From NCBI RefSeq assembly GCF_009733535.1, contig NZ_SMMI01000007.1, positions 124,001 to 188,000 of the forward strand: a DNA stretch of 64,000 nt. Direction: 5' to 3'. The position numbers were made by a program, and so were the translations under genes. Positions 1 through 9,543 of this stretch are shown piece by piece. The stretch is from Sphingobacterium endophyticum. Its GTDB lineage: Bacteria > Bacteroidota > Bacteroidia > Sphingobacteriales > Sphingobacteriaceae. Under the pieces are notes generated by a model. It was not told the origin of the DNA. It worked only from the letters and a program-made list of their open reading frames with translations, and ran no database searches. How positions within the stretch are numbered: position 1 is the first letter of the stretch; each line of letters starts with the position of its first letter.

Positions 1-344
1 ATGGTATGAATGGTTGTTTCGTAAAATGGGGGGTCGATCCGCAAGAAGCCCTGTTGAGAGATGGGATATCCCCATCATCTGTTCCAAATTGGGGAAAAGA
101 AGACCCTGCCTTCCAGGGAACAATTGCTATCCTGGAAGATGGGAAAGATGTGGAAGAGAAAATTGAAAGTGAAACAGGTTCCGGACAGGATTTTTATAAA
201 AATATTGTTTCTGCCATAAAAGGGGAGGAAGACTTATTTATTAAACCCGAACAAGCTAGGGATGTAATCCGTATCCTTGAACTTGCCGAAAAGTCTTGGG
301 CAGAGCAAAGGACTATATCTTTGGAAGGCGAATTGATCTCCTAA
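1..344 (+). CDS. Gfo/Idh/MocA-family oxidoreductase, C-terminal part
   Basis: Reading frame open from the left edge of the window; the 5' part of the gene lies outside. The visible end carries the SFVKWG-like segment followed by VDPQEALL and the PNWGKEDP motif, which is the usual C-terminal substrate-domain signature of Gfo/Idh/MocA NAD(P)-dependent sugar or cyclitol dehydrogenases. The Rossmann domain is not visible, so cofactor and substrate cannot be judged. The stop codon overlaps the next start by one base (TAATG), so it is probably translationally coupled to the flavoprotein gene downstream. The internal ATG at 6 is very unlikely to be the true start because the frame continues upstream of it. 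Confidence 0.85.
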   Translation, partial: GMNGCFVKWGVDPQEALLRDGISPSSVPNWGKEDPAFQGTIAILEDGKDVEEKIESETGSGQDFYKNIVSAIKGEEDLFIKPEQARDVIRILELAEKSWAEQRTISLEGELIS

Positions 345-1540
345 TGAAAGAATTTGATGCGGTTATTATAGGTGCTGGTGCATGTGGACTGATGTGTTCC
401 GTGCAGGCGGGGCTATTGGGTAAGCGCACGCTTTTGATAGAAAGAAATGATAAGCCTGGTGCCAAAATATTAATCTCCGGTGGTGGGCGTTGTAATTTTA
501 CAAATATCTATACGTCTACTGACAACTTTGTTTCTGAAAATCCTAAATTCTTAAATGCGGTTTTCGCTCAATGGACCGTGGATGATACTATAAATTTCTT
601 TGAAAACTTTGGAAACATAAGTGGCCAGGAAAAAACTCTAGGCCAACTTTTTCCGACAAGCAATAAGGCAAAAGATGTTGTAGCGGTATTTACTAAGCTC
701 ATGTTTGATACCGGACAAGATCTTATGCTGAATACCTTAGTTAAAGCTCTTGATAAATCCGATGATGGTTATATTGTTAAGCTCGAAAAGGACGGGAAAG
801 AGTCTTTAATTTCCGCAAAAAAAGTCGTCCTTGCTACAGGAGGACTTCCCGTAGCCAAATTAGGAGCTTCGGATTTCGCTCTTCGGATTGCTAAAAAGTA
901 TGACTTAAGGATTGTTGAAACTGCTCCTGCATTAGTACCATTAACCATAACAGGTAAAGACGCGGATTGGTATGCTTCATTGGCGGGAAACTCTGTTTTT
1001 TCCCGAGTTTACAATGATAAAATAAGCTTCGAAGAGAATATTCTTTTTACACATTGGGGACTGAGTGGTCCTGCCATTCTTCAGATTTCTTCTTATTGGA
1101 AACCAGGGCAAGATTTTACGATAGATCTGTTGCCAAAATTTAAACTCGAAAACCTAATCAAAGAGGAACGTAATCTTGGAGGGAAAAGAACCGTCGGACA
1201 GTTGCTGAATGATTATTTTACCAAAAAAATGGTCGAAGCATTAGGTCAATTCCTGCCAATACATTTAAAAATTGCATCCTTAAGTAAAGCTGATGCCAAA
1301 CAGATCATTGATTTTATACATAAGTTTAAGGTTAAGCCAGCAGGTGATAAAGGCTATGATAAAGCTGAAGTAATGCGTGGGGGTATTGCCACTGATGAGT
1401 TAAATCCCAAAACCTTAGAAAGCAAGAAATGTAAAGGAATGTATTTTGGTGGAGAAGCCGTTGATATTACCGGTTGGCTTGGGGGCTATAATTTCCAATG
1501 GGCATGGGCTGCAGGCTATGCAATTGCACAAGATTTATAA
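344..1540 (+). CDS. NAD(P)/FAD-dependent oxidoreductase, HI0933/YhiN (BaiN) family
   Basis: 398 aa. The N-terminus has a dinucleotide-binding GAGACG motif (about residues 10-15) followed by an acidic ERN at the end of the second strand. The ISGGGRCNFTN segment (about 45-55) and the C-terminal GGIATDELNPKTLESK and GEAVDITGWLGGYN segments are hallmarks of the HI0933 flavoprotein family. The length is normal for the family. The ATG at 344 was chosen because it overlaps the preceding stop by one base; the longer frame from a TTG at 296 would run deep into the neighbouring gene. The physiological substrate is unknown for most members; some reduce steroid or bilin-like compounds, but nothing here supports a specific substrate. 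Confidence 0.9.
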   Translation: MKEFDAVIIGAGACGLMCSVQAGLLGKRTLLIERNDKPGAKILISGGGRCNFTNIYTSTDNFVSENPKFLNAVFAQWTVDDTINFFENFGNISGQEKTLGQLFPTSNKAKDVVAVFTKLMFDTGQDLMLNTLVKALDKSDDGYIVKLEKDGKESLISAKKVVLATGGLPVAKLGASDFALRIAKKYDLRIVETAPALVPLTITGKDADWYASLAGNSVFSRVYNDKISFEENILFTHWGLSGPAILQISSYWKPGQDFTIDLLPKFKLENLIKEERNLGGKRTVGQLLNDYFTKKMVEALGQFLPIHLKIASLSKADAKQIIDFIHKFKVKPAGDKGYDKAEVMRGGIATDELNPKTLESKKCKGMYFGGEAVDITGWLGGYNFQWAWAAGYAIAQDL

Positions 1541-1564
1541 TTATTCAATCAATTTTAATTCATT

Positions 1565-1593
1565 AAAAAAGGCCGTACATAAAGTACAGCCTG
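1565..1593 (-). terminator. Intrinsic terminator of the frameshifted lipoprotein gene
   Basis: On the minus strand AGGCTGTAC and GTACGGCC form a hairpin with a short loop, followed by a run of six T. It lies just after the restored stop codon of the broken lipoprotein gene, which supports that gene having been a real transcription unit. Confidence 0.75.
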
Positions 1594-1640
1594 GTAATTG
1601 TATTGGGTAAGGAGTAGTCTAAATATAATTTCGGAAAAGC

Positions 1641-2047
1641 TTAAAATTTATGTTCCAATACAGATTCTTTTTTAACATCAGTTACAGTTATTTCATTTTT
1701 CTTTGCTGATTTATTGTTTACAAGAATTTCGAATTGATACTTACCTGGCTTTTCAAATTCTGCTTTCATTTTATTGCTGAATTTTTTGAAGGGGTTGCTC
1801 TTCTTACTTTCACTTCCATTGGAATTTTCAATCCTTTTGTAATGGCTGAATCGATGCCCTTGGTATTAGATACCGAAAGCTTAACTAATTTAGGATCTTT
1901 TTCTTTTGTAGTGATTTTATAAGAAATTTCGATCGATTTAGGTTTTACCTTTTCTTTTTCCTTATCATCAGTACATGACATCGATGTTAATGCAGCGCTA
2001 AGTGTGGTAATTGCTAATAATGTTCTTAAAAATGTAGTAGTTTTCAT
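1641..2047 (-). pseudogene. Small secreted lipoprotein, broken by a 1-nt frameshift
   Basis: The ATG at 2047 opens a protein with a lipoprotein signal peptide (hydrophobic stretch, lipobox LTSMSC, Cys about residue 25, then a Lys/Glu-rich linker). This frame stops at 1766, giving 93 aa. The protein-like sequence continues in another frame without a stop from about 1800 to TAA at 1641 (NPFKKFSNK, then EKPGKYQFEILVNNKSAKK). The full span is 407 nt, one short of 136 codons, so a single missing base in the AGAAGAGC tract (about 1796-1804) explains the break. Either a real recent mutation or a sequencing/assembly error. The C-terminal part reads like a small extracellular beta-sandwich; function unknown. 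Confidence 0.7.
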
Positions 2048-2229
2048 TTTGAAAAATAAATAAAATTAATATTAAGTTAAAATAACATCTAGTCGACTTA
2101 TGTTTTATCCTATAACGGAGGAAAAATTAATTACGCTACAAGTAATATTGAAAAATATTTAAATATTATTTATTTATGTTTCGAGGCTGTTGAGGGGGTA
2201 TAGAATAGCTTATTCCATTGAATTTTTCG

Positions 2230-2237
2230 TAGTTTTG
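2230..2237 (+). promoter_or_regulatory. Bacteroidota -7 promoter element of rnpB
   Basis: TAGTTTTG matches the TAnnTTTG -7 consensus. Its last base lies seven nt before the first base of the RNase P P1 helix at 2244, which is the expected distance to a transcription start. Confidence 0.7.
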
Positions 2238-2243
2238 CACATC

Positions 2244-2610
2244 GAAGCAAACTGGTTCTATCGCTGCATTTGATATGGAGAGGAAAGTCCGGGCAACATA
2301 GGGTAATACGCTTCCTAACGGGAAGGCTAATTTTAGGATTAGACAGCAAGTGCCACAGAAAATATACCGCCTTTCGGGGTAAGGGTGAAAACGTGAGGTA
2401 AGAGCTCACGGATTTATATGGTAACATATATCTCGGTAAACCTCGTATGTTGAAAGACCAAATAGGTTGCAAGATCAGAAAGCGACCCGTTTTCTACCTT
2501 CGGGTAATTGCAATGGGTAGGTTGATTGAGTTTGCATGTGAATGCAAACCTAGATAAATGATAGAAATTCTTATTTTAGAATACAGAACCCGGCTTACAA
2601 GGTTTGCTTC
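2244..2610 (+). ncRNA. rnpB: RNase P RNA, bacterial class A
   Basis: RNA component of ribonuclease P, which trims the 5' leader of pre-tRNAs. The conserved core is easily seen: GAGGAAAGTCCGGGC near 2280, GTGCCACAGAAAATA near 2350, the GGGTGAAAACGTGAGGTAAGAG segment cut short here as AACGTGAGGTAAGAGCTC, the TAGATAAATGAT block near 2553 and ACAGAACCCGGCTTA near 2583. The ends are set by a perfect 9-bp P1 helix, GAAGCAAAC (2244-2252) with GTTTGCTTC (2602-2610). T-rich sequence follows directly and may end transcription. Confidence 0.97.
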
Positions 2611-2657
2611 TTTTTATATTAGAACATGTTCTGTACCTATAAATATTTTGGTAAGTT

Positions 2658-4037
2658 ATGACGACAGTATTAATTATTGATGATGAGCGCCCAATCCGTA
2701 GCTCACTAAGAGATATCTTAGAATATGAGGACTACAAAGTCCTTGATGTGGACAACGGTGAAGACGGTCTAAAAATCCTTCAAAAAGAGAAAATTGACTT
2801 GGTATTATGTGATATCAAGATGAATAAAATGGACGGTATGGAAGTCCTGACCGCCGCAAAGGAATTTTCCGATATCCCTTTTATCATGATATCGGGTCAT
2901 GGTACAATTGAAACTGCTGTTGAAGCAGCTAGAAAAGGAGCCTTTGATTTCCTTGAAAAACCGCTAGACCTTAATCGTCTACTAATCACTGTAAGAAATG
3001 CCCTTGAAAGAGGGTCTTTAGTGAAAGAAACAAAGGTCCTTAAACGTAAAATCTCCAAAACCAAAGAGATTTTAGGTGAATCTTCTGGTATAAATTTAAT
3101 TAAAGATACCATTGATAAAGTTGCGCCAACTGAAGCACGCGTACTTATTACAGGTGCGAATGGTGCTGGTAAGGAACTTGTTGCTCGTTGGTTGCACGAA
3201 AAATCTGGACGTTCAAGCTCCACTTTAGTAGAGGTCAACTGTGCGGCAATCCCATCGGAATTAATCGAGTCTGAATTATTTGGACACGAAAAAGGTTCAT
3301 TTACCTCTGCTGTCAAACAACGTATCGGTAAATTTGAACAAGCTAACAACGGAACATTATTCCTTGATGAGATTGGAGATATGAGCCTTTCTGCTCAAGC
3401 AAAGGTTTTACGTGCTTTGCAAGAAAATAAAATCACTAGAGTAGGGGGCGAGAAGGAAATCGATGTTAATGTGCGTGTAATTGCCGCAACAAATAAAGAT
3501 CTTCTAAAGGAAATCGAAGACGGCAATTTCCGTATGGACTTATACCATCGATTAAGTGTGATTTTGATTCACGTTCCTTCTTTAGCAGACAGAAAAGACG
3601 ATATCCCAACTTTAGCGAATGCTTTCTGTGAAGAAATCTGTGCTGAGTACAGCATGCCTGTCAAAGCATTTACGCCAGACGCTATGAAAGCTTTACAATC
3701 ATTGCCTTGGACTGGAAATATCCGTGAACTAAGAAACATGATCGAACGTTTGATTATTCTTTGTGATAAGAAAATAACTGAGGAAGACGTTTTGAAATTT
3801 GCAAACCCTGGTGGTCCGGCGCCTGTTATTCATAATGGAAGTGCTCCTGCCTCAAATGGTTTCGATATGGAACAGTTTACTTCTTTCCAAGATTTTAAAG
3901 ACTTCTCTGAATGTGAATTCATTAAATATAAACTTGAAAGAAACAATTGGAACGTATCGAAGACTGCAGATGATCTAGATATTCAACGAAGTCATTTATA
4001 CAGTAAAATCGAAAAATTCGGTTTGAAAAGAGACTAA
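2658..4037 (+). CDS. NtrC-like response regulator (REC, AAA+, Fis-type HTH)
   Basis: 459 aa. A receiver domain (1-120) has DDE acidic residues at 8-10 and a phospho-acceptor Asp52. The AAA+ domain (about 140-370) has Walker A GANGAGKE (166-173) and Walker B LFLDEIGD (234-241). A C-terminal Fis-like helix-turn-helix includes QRSHLYSKIEKFG. The loop that contacts sigma-54, normally GAFTGA, reads GSFTSA (213-218), so it is unclear whether this protein activates RpoN holoenzyme normally. I believe this variant recurs in an orthologous group in Bacteroidota, but cannot check here. No histidine kinase lies next to it; a terminator follows, so it is monocistronic and an orphan in this window. Confidence 0.92.
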   Translation: MTTVLIIDDERPIRSSLRDILEYEDYKVLDVDNGEDGLKILQKEKIDLVLCDIKMNKMDGMEVLTAAKEFSDIPFIMISGHGTIETAVEAARKGAFDFLEKPLDLNRLLITVRNALERGSLVKETKVLKRKISKTKEILGESSGINLIKDTIDKVAPTEARVLITGANGAGKELVARWLHEKSGRSSSTLVEVNCAAIPSELIESELFGHEKGSFTSAVKQRIGKFEQANNGTLFLDEIGDMSLSAQAKVLRALQENKITRVGGEKEIDVNVRVIAATNKDLLKEIEDGNFRMDLYHRLSVILIHVPSLADRKDDIPTLANAFCEEICAEYSMPVKAFTPDAMKALQSLPWTGNIRELRNMIERLIILCDKKITEEDVLKFANPGGPAPVIHNGSAPASNGFDMEQFTSFQDFKDFSECEFIKYKLERNNWNVSKTADDLDIQRSHLYSKIEKFGLKRD

Positions 4038-4043
4038 AATTAT

Positions 4044-4076
4044 AAAGGCCTGATGTTCATCAGGCCTTTCTTTTTA
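4044..4076 (+). terminator. Intrinsic terminator of the response regulator gene
   Basis: AAAGGCCTGATG and CATCAGGCCTTT are perfectly complementary around a very short spacer and are followed by a T-rich tail, seven bases after the stop codon. Confidence 0.85.
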
Positions 4077-4099
4077 TTAGTTATACTACTTTTAATTTT

Positions 4100-4282
4100 T
4101 TAATCGTTGTATTTTCTTTTCTGACGGCTATATAACATATAAATAGCTACAGTCAAAACTACAATACCGATTATGATGTACCCTAATGCAGATCCCTCAC
4201 CAGTGCTAGCTTTGGTGCTGTCCTGTGCAAACAAACCAATAGATACTGCATTTAGTAGCACTAACACATTCCACTTTCTCAT
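4100..4282 (-). CDS. Small signal-peptide and membrane-segment protein
   Basis: 60 aa from the ATG at 4282. An N-terminal hydrophobic signal sequence ends in GLFAQ, then a short Ser/Thr-rich linker, one strong transmembrane segment (GYIIIGIVVLTVAIYML) and a basic RQKRKYND tail. The longer frame starting at 4333 would add an AT-rich, unlikely leader and was rejected. It stands alone between the response regulator and the repeat cluster. Function unknown; no family is recognised. The layout suggests an inner-membrane micro-protein. Confidence 0.6.
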   Translation of the reverse strand: MRKWNVLVLLNAVSIGLFAQDSTKASTGEGSALGYIIIGIVVLTVAIYMLYSRQKRKYND

Positions 4283-4457
4283 GATCAAATAGATTTTTAA
4301 GTTTATTTTATTAATACGGATAATATAATGCAAAAATCATGACAAAGCAAATGTTTTAACGATTATTTAACCTATTAAATGCCATAAATCATTACTGTAA
4401 CATAAATTTTACTATAAAACAAAGCTTTTTTGAGCATGAAGCTTAATCTCCTCAGGA

Positions 4458-4822
4458 AATTTGGTAATTCCATGTCTTAAGACATGAATACCAATTTAAT
4501 ACACCTTAGCATCGAAACCGACTAGTTTAAAGGTTTAGGATCTATATAGTCGCTAAGAAATAGTTTCCAGAGCTAAAGCTCTGGAATGACAATTTTTTTT
4601 GTTGGTTAGACGGTAAAATGGATAAAATGGTCCCCTTTTGAAGGGACCATTTTATCCATTTTACCCCTTCCTCCCCCCAAGGACGCTGTCATTCCATGCC
4701 GTAAGGCATGGAAACCATTTCAAGCCCAAATTTCACGCTCTAGAAGCCATGCCCTGCGGCAGATTTAGCTTTTAGTATTTGCACTAAGAGATGGTTTCCA
4801 GAACTTTAGATCTGGAATGACT
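4458..4822. repeat. Cluster of palindromic REP-like elements
   Basis: The 589-bp gap between 4283 and 4871 has no gene but several hairpins of one family. 4458-4496 pairs TTGGTA/TACCAA and CATGTC/GACATG. 4565-4586 is TTCCAGAGCT-AA-AGCTCTGGAA. 4692-4713 is TTCCATGCC-GTAA-GGCATGGAA in inverted orientation. A copy near 4797 is TTCCAGA with TCTGGAA. Three of them share the flank TTTCCA...TGGAATGAC. A relative (CCAGACCC-GCA-GGGTCTGGAAT) occurs at 21030 in the second repeat cluster. No transposase is present, so these look like dispersed extragenic palindromes. Confidence 0.75.
4612..4665. repeat. Perfect 22-bp inverted repeat (long hairpin)
   Basis: Left arm 4612-4633 and right arm 4644-4665 are exact reverse complements (GGTAAAATGG... 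and ...CCATTTTACC). The middle CCTTTTGAAG extends the stem by three pairs after a one-base bulge. Within each arm the AAAATGG motif is itself repeated. It differs in sequence from the TTCCA...TGGAA palindromes on both sides. Confidence 0.85.
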
Positions 4823-4871
4823 GTGTGGTGAAATGAGAGTGGAAACCTCGAAAAGACACTCGTTTCTAGCA

Positions 4872-6053
4872 TTACAATATTTCAGCTAGAAAATTCCCTT
4901 GTTGATGAATAAGGTCTCTTTTCTCAATAATTTCTTGAAGATTTATGGTACCGATAACATATTTATGATCATCGCTATAGAAGCGTTCAGAAATATTAGC
5001 AAAAGTAATGTTCTCTAAAACATCCTCATCTTCATAACGGAAGTAAACTTTAAACGTATAATCCGTAGAATAAGTCAATTCCTGACTCTCCAAATGCTTC
5101 TTGTACTCATACTTATAATCGTATCTCAAAGCTGCTATATCCGATAGAACTGCAGATCCTGTAGGATGGCCACCAGCACCTTTTCCATAAAAGAATTGCT
5201 CATCTGCAAATGCAGCCTTTACTAATACACCATTGTATTCATTTTCAACATTCTGAAGAATATTATCCTTGGAAATGAATTTTGGTAAAACATAAAGTAC
5301 TACACGATGATTATCAATTTCTTTTGCCAATGGAATTAACTTAATCTTATAGTTCTTTTCTCTAGCATAACGGATATCTGCATTGCCTAAAGTGTCAATA
5401 CCCAAATTCAGAATCTCATCCGGATTGATATATAATCCGTATGCATGCGATGCAACTATAGCAAGTTTATATTTAGGATCATAACCACCGACATCCAGGG
5501 TTGGATCCGTTTCCGCAAAGCCTAATTCCTGAGCTTTTTTCAATGCCGAGTCATAACTTTGGTTCTCATTAAAAATCTTCGATAGAATATAGTTTGAAGA
5601 ACCGTTAAAGATACCGCTGATAGAATGAAGCAATTCGTTATCATAATATTCTTCCAAATTCCTGATAATTGGAATACTTCCACAAACAGCACCTTCATAC
5701 AATAATGATGTGCCATGCTGATTCTGTATTTCTGTCAACTCCTCAAGATGTGTGGCAATCATTTTTTTATTTGCCGAAACAACGTTCTTTCCTGATGTTA
5801 AGGCTCTTTTGGTAATCTCAAATGCAGCATCTGCATCATCAATTAATTCAACTACAGTATTGATCTCAGGATCTTCTAAAATCGCATTGGCATCAGTTGT
5901 AAACAATTCTGCAGGAAGTGTCCTTTTCTTATCTGCATTTTTGATTACGAATTTCTTGATTTCTAAATTTAGGTTTTTTGTTTTTATGATATCGTATAAA
6001 CCTTGTCCCACCACACCAAATCCAAACATCCCGATGGTAAGTTTCTTACTCAT
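4872..6053 (-). CDS. hom: Homoserine dehydrogenase
   Basis: 393 aa. Reduces aspartate semialdehyde to homoserine with NAD(P)H, the branch to threonine and methionine. The N-terminal Rossmann motif GFGVVGQG (about 10-17), the SANKKMIA segment, and the catalytic-region motifs GIFNGSSNYIL, FAETDPTLDVGGYD and GAGGHPTGSAVL are all present. The C-terminal part after the catalytic domain is short compared with ACT-bearing enzymes, so feedback inhibition through a full ACT domain is doubtful. The start overlaps the metX stop (TAATG), and metY lies upstream, so this is the last gene of a metY-metX-hom operon. Confidence 0.95.
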   Translation of the reverse strand: MSKKLTIGMFGFGVVGQGLYDIIKTKNLNLEIKKFVIKNADKKRTLPAELFTTDANAILEDPEINTVVELIDDADAAFEITKRALTSGKNVVSANKKMIATHLEELTEIQNQHGTSLLYEGAVCGSIPIIRNLEEYYDNELLHSISGIFNGSSNYILSKIFNENQSYDSALKKAQELGFAETDPTLDVGGYDPKYKLAIVASHAYGLYINPDEILNLGIDTLGNADIRYAREKNYKIKLIPLAKEIDNHRVVLYVLPKFISKDNILQNVENEYNGVLVKAAFADEQFFYGKGAGGHPTGSAVLSDIAALRYDYKYEYKKHLESQELTYSTDYTFKVYFRYEDEDVLENITFANISERFYSDDHKYVIGTINLQEIIEKRDLIHQQGNFLAEIL

Positions 6054-7114
6054 TATTCTTTAATTAAATTTAAGTGATTTTCCGCTTTTGTATTATGTTT
6101 CTCAAGAAAGTTACTGATGACTTGAGTAAGTGTTTTAGTTTCAATTAAAAATCCGTCATGCCCAAAAAATGAATGTAACTCATAATATTCTGCATTTGGG
6201 ATGTTATTAGCTATGAATTCTTGCTCTGAAGGTGGGAATAAAACATCAGATGGAATCCCTATAATCAAGGAATTGACACCCTCGATAGATCCTAATACTT
6301 GCTCAACCTGTCCACGTCCCCGACCTAAATGATGGCTATCCATAGCTTTGGTAAGATACCAATAGGAGAATGCATTAAACCTGCGTACTAATTTATCTCC
6401 TTGATATGCCTGATAGGACGACGCTTTATAGGAATCTGTCTTGTCATGATCTGATTCTACTTGTGTCGTTCCGTAAGCATTATAAGTTCTATAGGATAAT
6501 AAAGCCATACTTCGAGCCGCCTTCAGACCATTTAAGCCAGCATCAGGCTTTTGCTCTCCGAATGTTGAATCTGCTTCAATAGCTAATCGTTGGCTCTCAT
6601 TGAATGCGATACCCCATGGTGAAAAGAATGCATTCGTGCCGATAGCAATTAAATTATGGATTTTGATGGTTTTAGAAACGGTCCATTCCAAAGCTTGCTG
6701 TCCCCCCAATGATCCCCCAATCAACGTGTTGATCTCAGAAATTCCTAAATGATCTGCCAACAATTGATGCGCTTTTACAATGTCCCTGATCGTGAATTGT
6801 GGAAATTCGGAATAATAGGGCAAATTCGTTTCAGGGTTGACGGATAGGGGATTGGTCGTGCCATAATGGGAACCCAGAACATTAGCGCAAATAATAAAAT
6901 AATCCTTATCGTTAAATAGTTCGTTTTCACCAAATAAGCCCGGCCACCAGTCAAATACATCTGAATTGGCGGTCAGTGCATGGCATACCCATACCACATT
7001 GGATTTATCTGCATTCAACTCCCCATAACTATGGTAAGCAATCTGTAGATTTGCCAATTTTTTACCACTCTCTAATTCGAAATCTTGGCTATATCCGAAA
7101 GTCTTTACACTCAT
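6053..7114 (-). CDS. metX: Homoserine O-acetyltransferase
   Basis: 353 aa alpha/beta-hydrolase-fold enzyme that acetylates homoserine from acetyl-CoA, the first committed step to methionine. The nucleophile is Ser135 in GGSLGGQQALEW. Other family segments are CHALTAN, WWPGLFG, NVLGSHYGTTNP and the C-terminal GHDGF with the catalytic His. Length is normal. Its product is the substrate of the MetY encoded immediately upstream (46-nt gap), and the next gene supplies homoserine. In some MetX-family proteins the acyl group is succinate; acetyl is assumed from the family and from the MetY partner. Confidence 0.95.
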   Translation of the reverse strand: MSVKTFGYSQDFELESGKKLANLQIAYHSYGELNADKSNVVWVCHALTANSDVFDWWPGLFGENELFNDKDYFIICANVLGSHYGTTNPLSVNPETNLPYYSEFPQFTIRDIVKAHQLLADHLGISEINTLIGGSLGGQQALEWTVSKTIKIHNLIAIGTNAFFSPWGIAFNESQRLAIEADSTFGEQKPDAGLNGLKAARSMALLSYRTYNAYGTTQVESDHDKTDSYKASSYQAYQGDKLVRRFNAFSYWYLTKAMDSHHLGRGRGQVEQVLGSIEGVNSLIIGIPSDVLFPPSEQEFIANNIPNAEYYELHSFFGHDGFLIETKTLTQVISNFLEKHNTKAENHLNLIKE

Positions 7115-7160
7115 TCTTTTAAATTATCTTCCTCCATAAAAATCAAATAAGGTCCCACCC

Positions 7161-8471
<1,311 letters not shown>

Positions 8472-8583
8472 TTATAATGTTAATTGATTTTAGTAAAATG
8501 AGTATTTTTTTATCCTATAGCTATTGTTTTTGGTCGTCTTTTTTTGGACCCTAATTTCTAAATATCACAGAAATTAAGAGGCC

Positions 8584-8904
8584 ATGGACGACTATCGCAT
8601 TCGTGAAATACAAATACAACAGTTAGAAATAAATAGATTGGATGAATTCTTTGTTGGTTTACCAACAAGATACAATAATTCCGATTTTGAAAATTTTGAA
8701 GTCATAGTCTATTTTATTTATATGCTCCTGGGCTTTATTGCCTCGGACAGGAATTGGCACCTTTTCAATCCTATTGAAGGTTGCCAGTGGGTCATAGAGC
8801 CAGTCTCTCGCCACTTCTTTATAAATCAAGACCATTCTTTTAGAAGGGTAATGATTAGTGTACCACTATCGAAGTACTCCGCAAATATAGTCTACGAAAT
8901 TTAA
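8584..8904 (+). CDS. Hypothetical protein, 106 aa
   Basis: An open frame from an ATG in the divergent position to metY. The product is rich in aromatic and charged residues (GLPTRYNNSDFENFEVIVYF, RNWHLFNP) with no signal peptide and no family I recognise. One moderately hydrophobic stretch (VIVYFIYMLLGFIA) might be buried rather than membrane-spanning. No convincing Shine-Dalgarno or promoter was seen. Composition looks protein-like, but the gene could be spurious. Confidence 0.45.
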   Translation: MDDYRIREIQIQQLEINRLDEFFVGLPTRYNNSDFENFEVIVYFIYMLLGFIASDRNWHLFNPIEGCQWVIEPVSRHFFINQDHSFRRVMISVPLSKYSANIVYEI

Positions 8905-8952
8905 TTTTGCAATCTTTTTCTGAAAAACCTTGTATAGGAGACTAAATTAACA

Positions 8953-9002
8953 TAAAAAACTTCAATCCTTTTTCGTTTTCACACGAACTAGAGATTGAAG
9001 TT
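8953..9002 (-). terminator. Hairpin terminator after the conserved membrane-anchored protein gene
   Basis: AACTTCAATC (8958-8967) pairs with GATTGAAGTT (8993-9002). Read on the minus strand the stem is followed by a short T run. The loop is long (25 nt). Confidence 0.5.
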
Positions 9003-9023
9003 CATCGATTGGGTACAGAATTT

Positions 9024-9452
9024 TTAAAAACTGCTTGACTTTATATCATGCATCTGTATAATTTTATCAACAACATATCGTGTGTTGCCTCGCCAAGGTA
9101 ATACACCGTGAAATTCCTTATAATGCAAATCGAATGCCTTTCCGCTATTTAGCTCTAGAATATGGAATACAGAATCACTTTCTATAGAAAACTCAAACTC
9201 ATTGCTCGATAGACCGGTTCCCGTTTTCTGCGAACGTATCCCTTCCTGAATTAACTTACCCTCATAGGTTTTGAAGAGATTTCCTTTTTTTACTGCATAA
9301 TTCAAAGTGCCTGATTTTACACCTTCTCCAAATACAAAATAATATTTCCAGTAAACGAATCCAGCAAACGCTAGAAATATAATCAGTAAAAACCAACTAA
9401 TGAATTTCTTGAATCCTGAGGTTCTGTTGCTGGGCTTTTGGTTAGTTTCCAT
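9024..9452 (-). CDS. Conserved Bacteroidota single-span membrane protein
   Basis: 142 aa. A charged N-terminus is followed by one transmembrane segment (FISWFLLIIFLAFAGFVYW) and a periplasmic domain with the segments GEGVKSGTLNYAVKKGNLFKTYEG, SSNEFEFS and LHYKEFHGVLPWRG. I recognise this as a protein widely conserved in Bacteroidota that is often mislabelled 6-phosphogluconate dehydrogenase; it has no dehydrogenase fold motifs and is far too short. The ATG at 9452 was preferred because the longer frame would begin inside the dapA terminator. Function unknown, probably envelope-related. Confidence 0.8.
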   Translation of the reverse strand: METNQKPSNRTSGFKKFISWFLLIIFLAFAGFVYWKYYFVFGEGVKSGTLNYAVKKGNLFKTYEGKLIQEGIRSQKTGTGLSSNEFEFSIESDSVFHILELNSGKAFDLHYKEFHGVLPWRGNTRYVVDKIIQMHDIKSSSF

Positions 9453-9501
9453 TTTTCTTAATTCAATTTCAATATCGTTAACAAAAAGAATACCTAAAAT
9501 T

Positions 9502-9533
9502 AAAAAAGGTTGGCCATTTAATATAGCCAACCT
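9502..9533 (-). terminator. Intrinsic terminator of the ligA-dapA unit
   Basis: On the minus strand AGGTTGGC and GCCAACCT (9508-9515 with 9526-9533) form an 8-bp stem followed by six T, just downstream of the dapA stop. Confidence 0.85.
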
Positions 9534-9543
9534 CGTTATTTTT

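Noticed and set aside
2170..2472. Minus-strand open frame of 100 codons
   Set aside because: It is antisense to the RNase P RNA and has no protein-like features.
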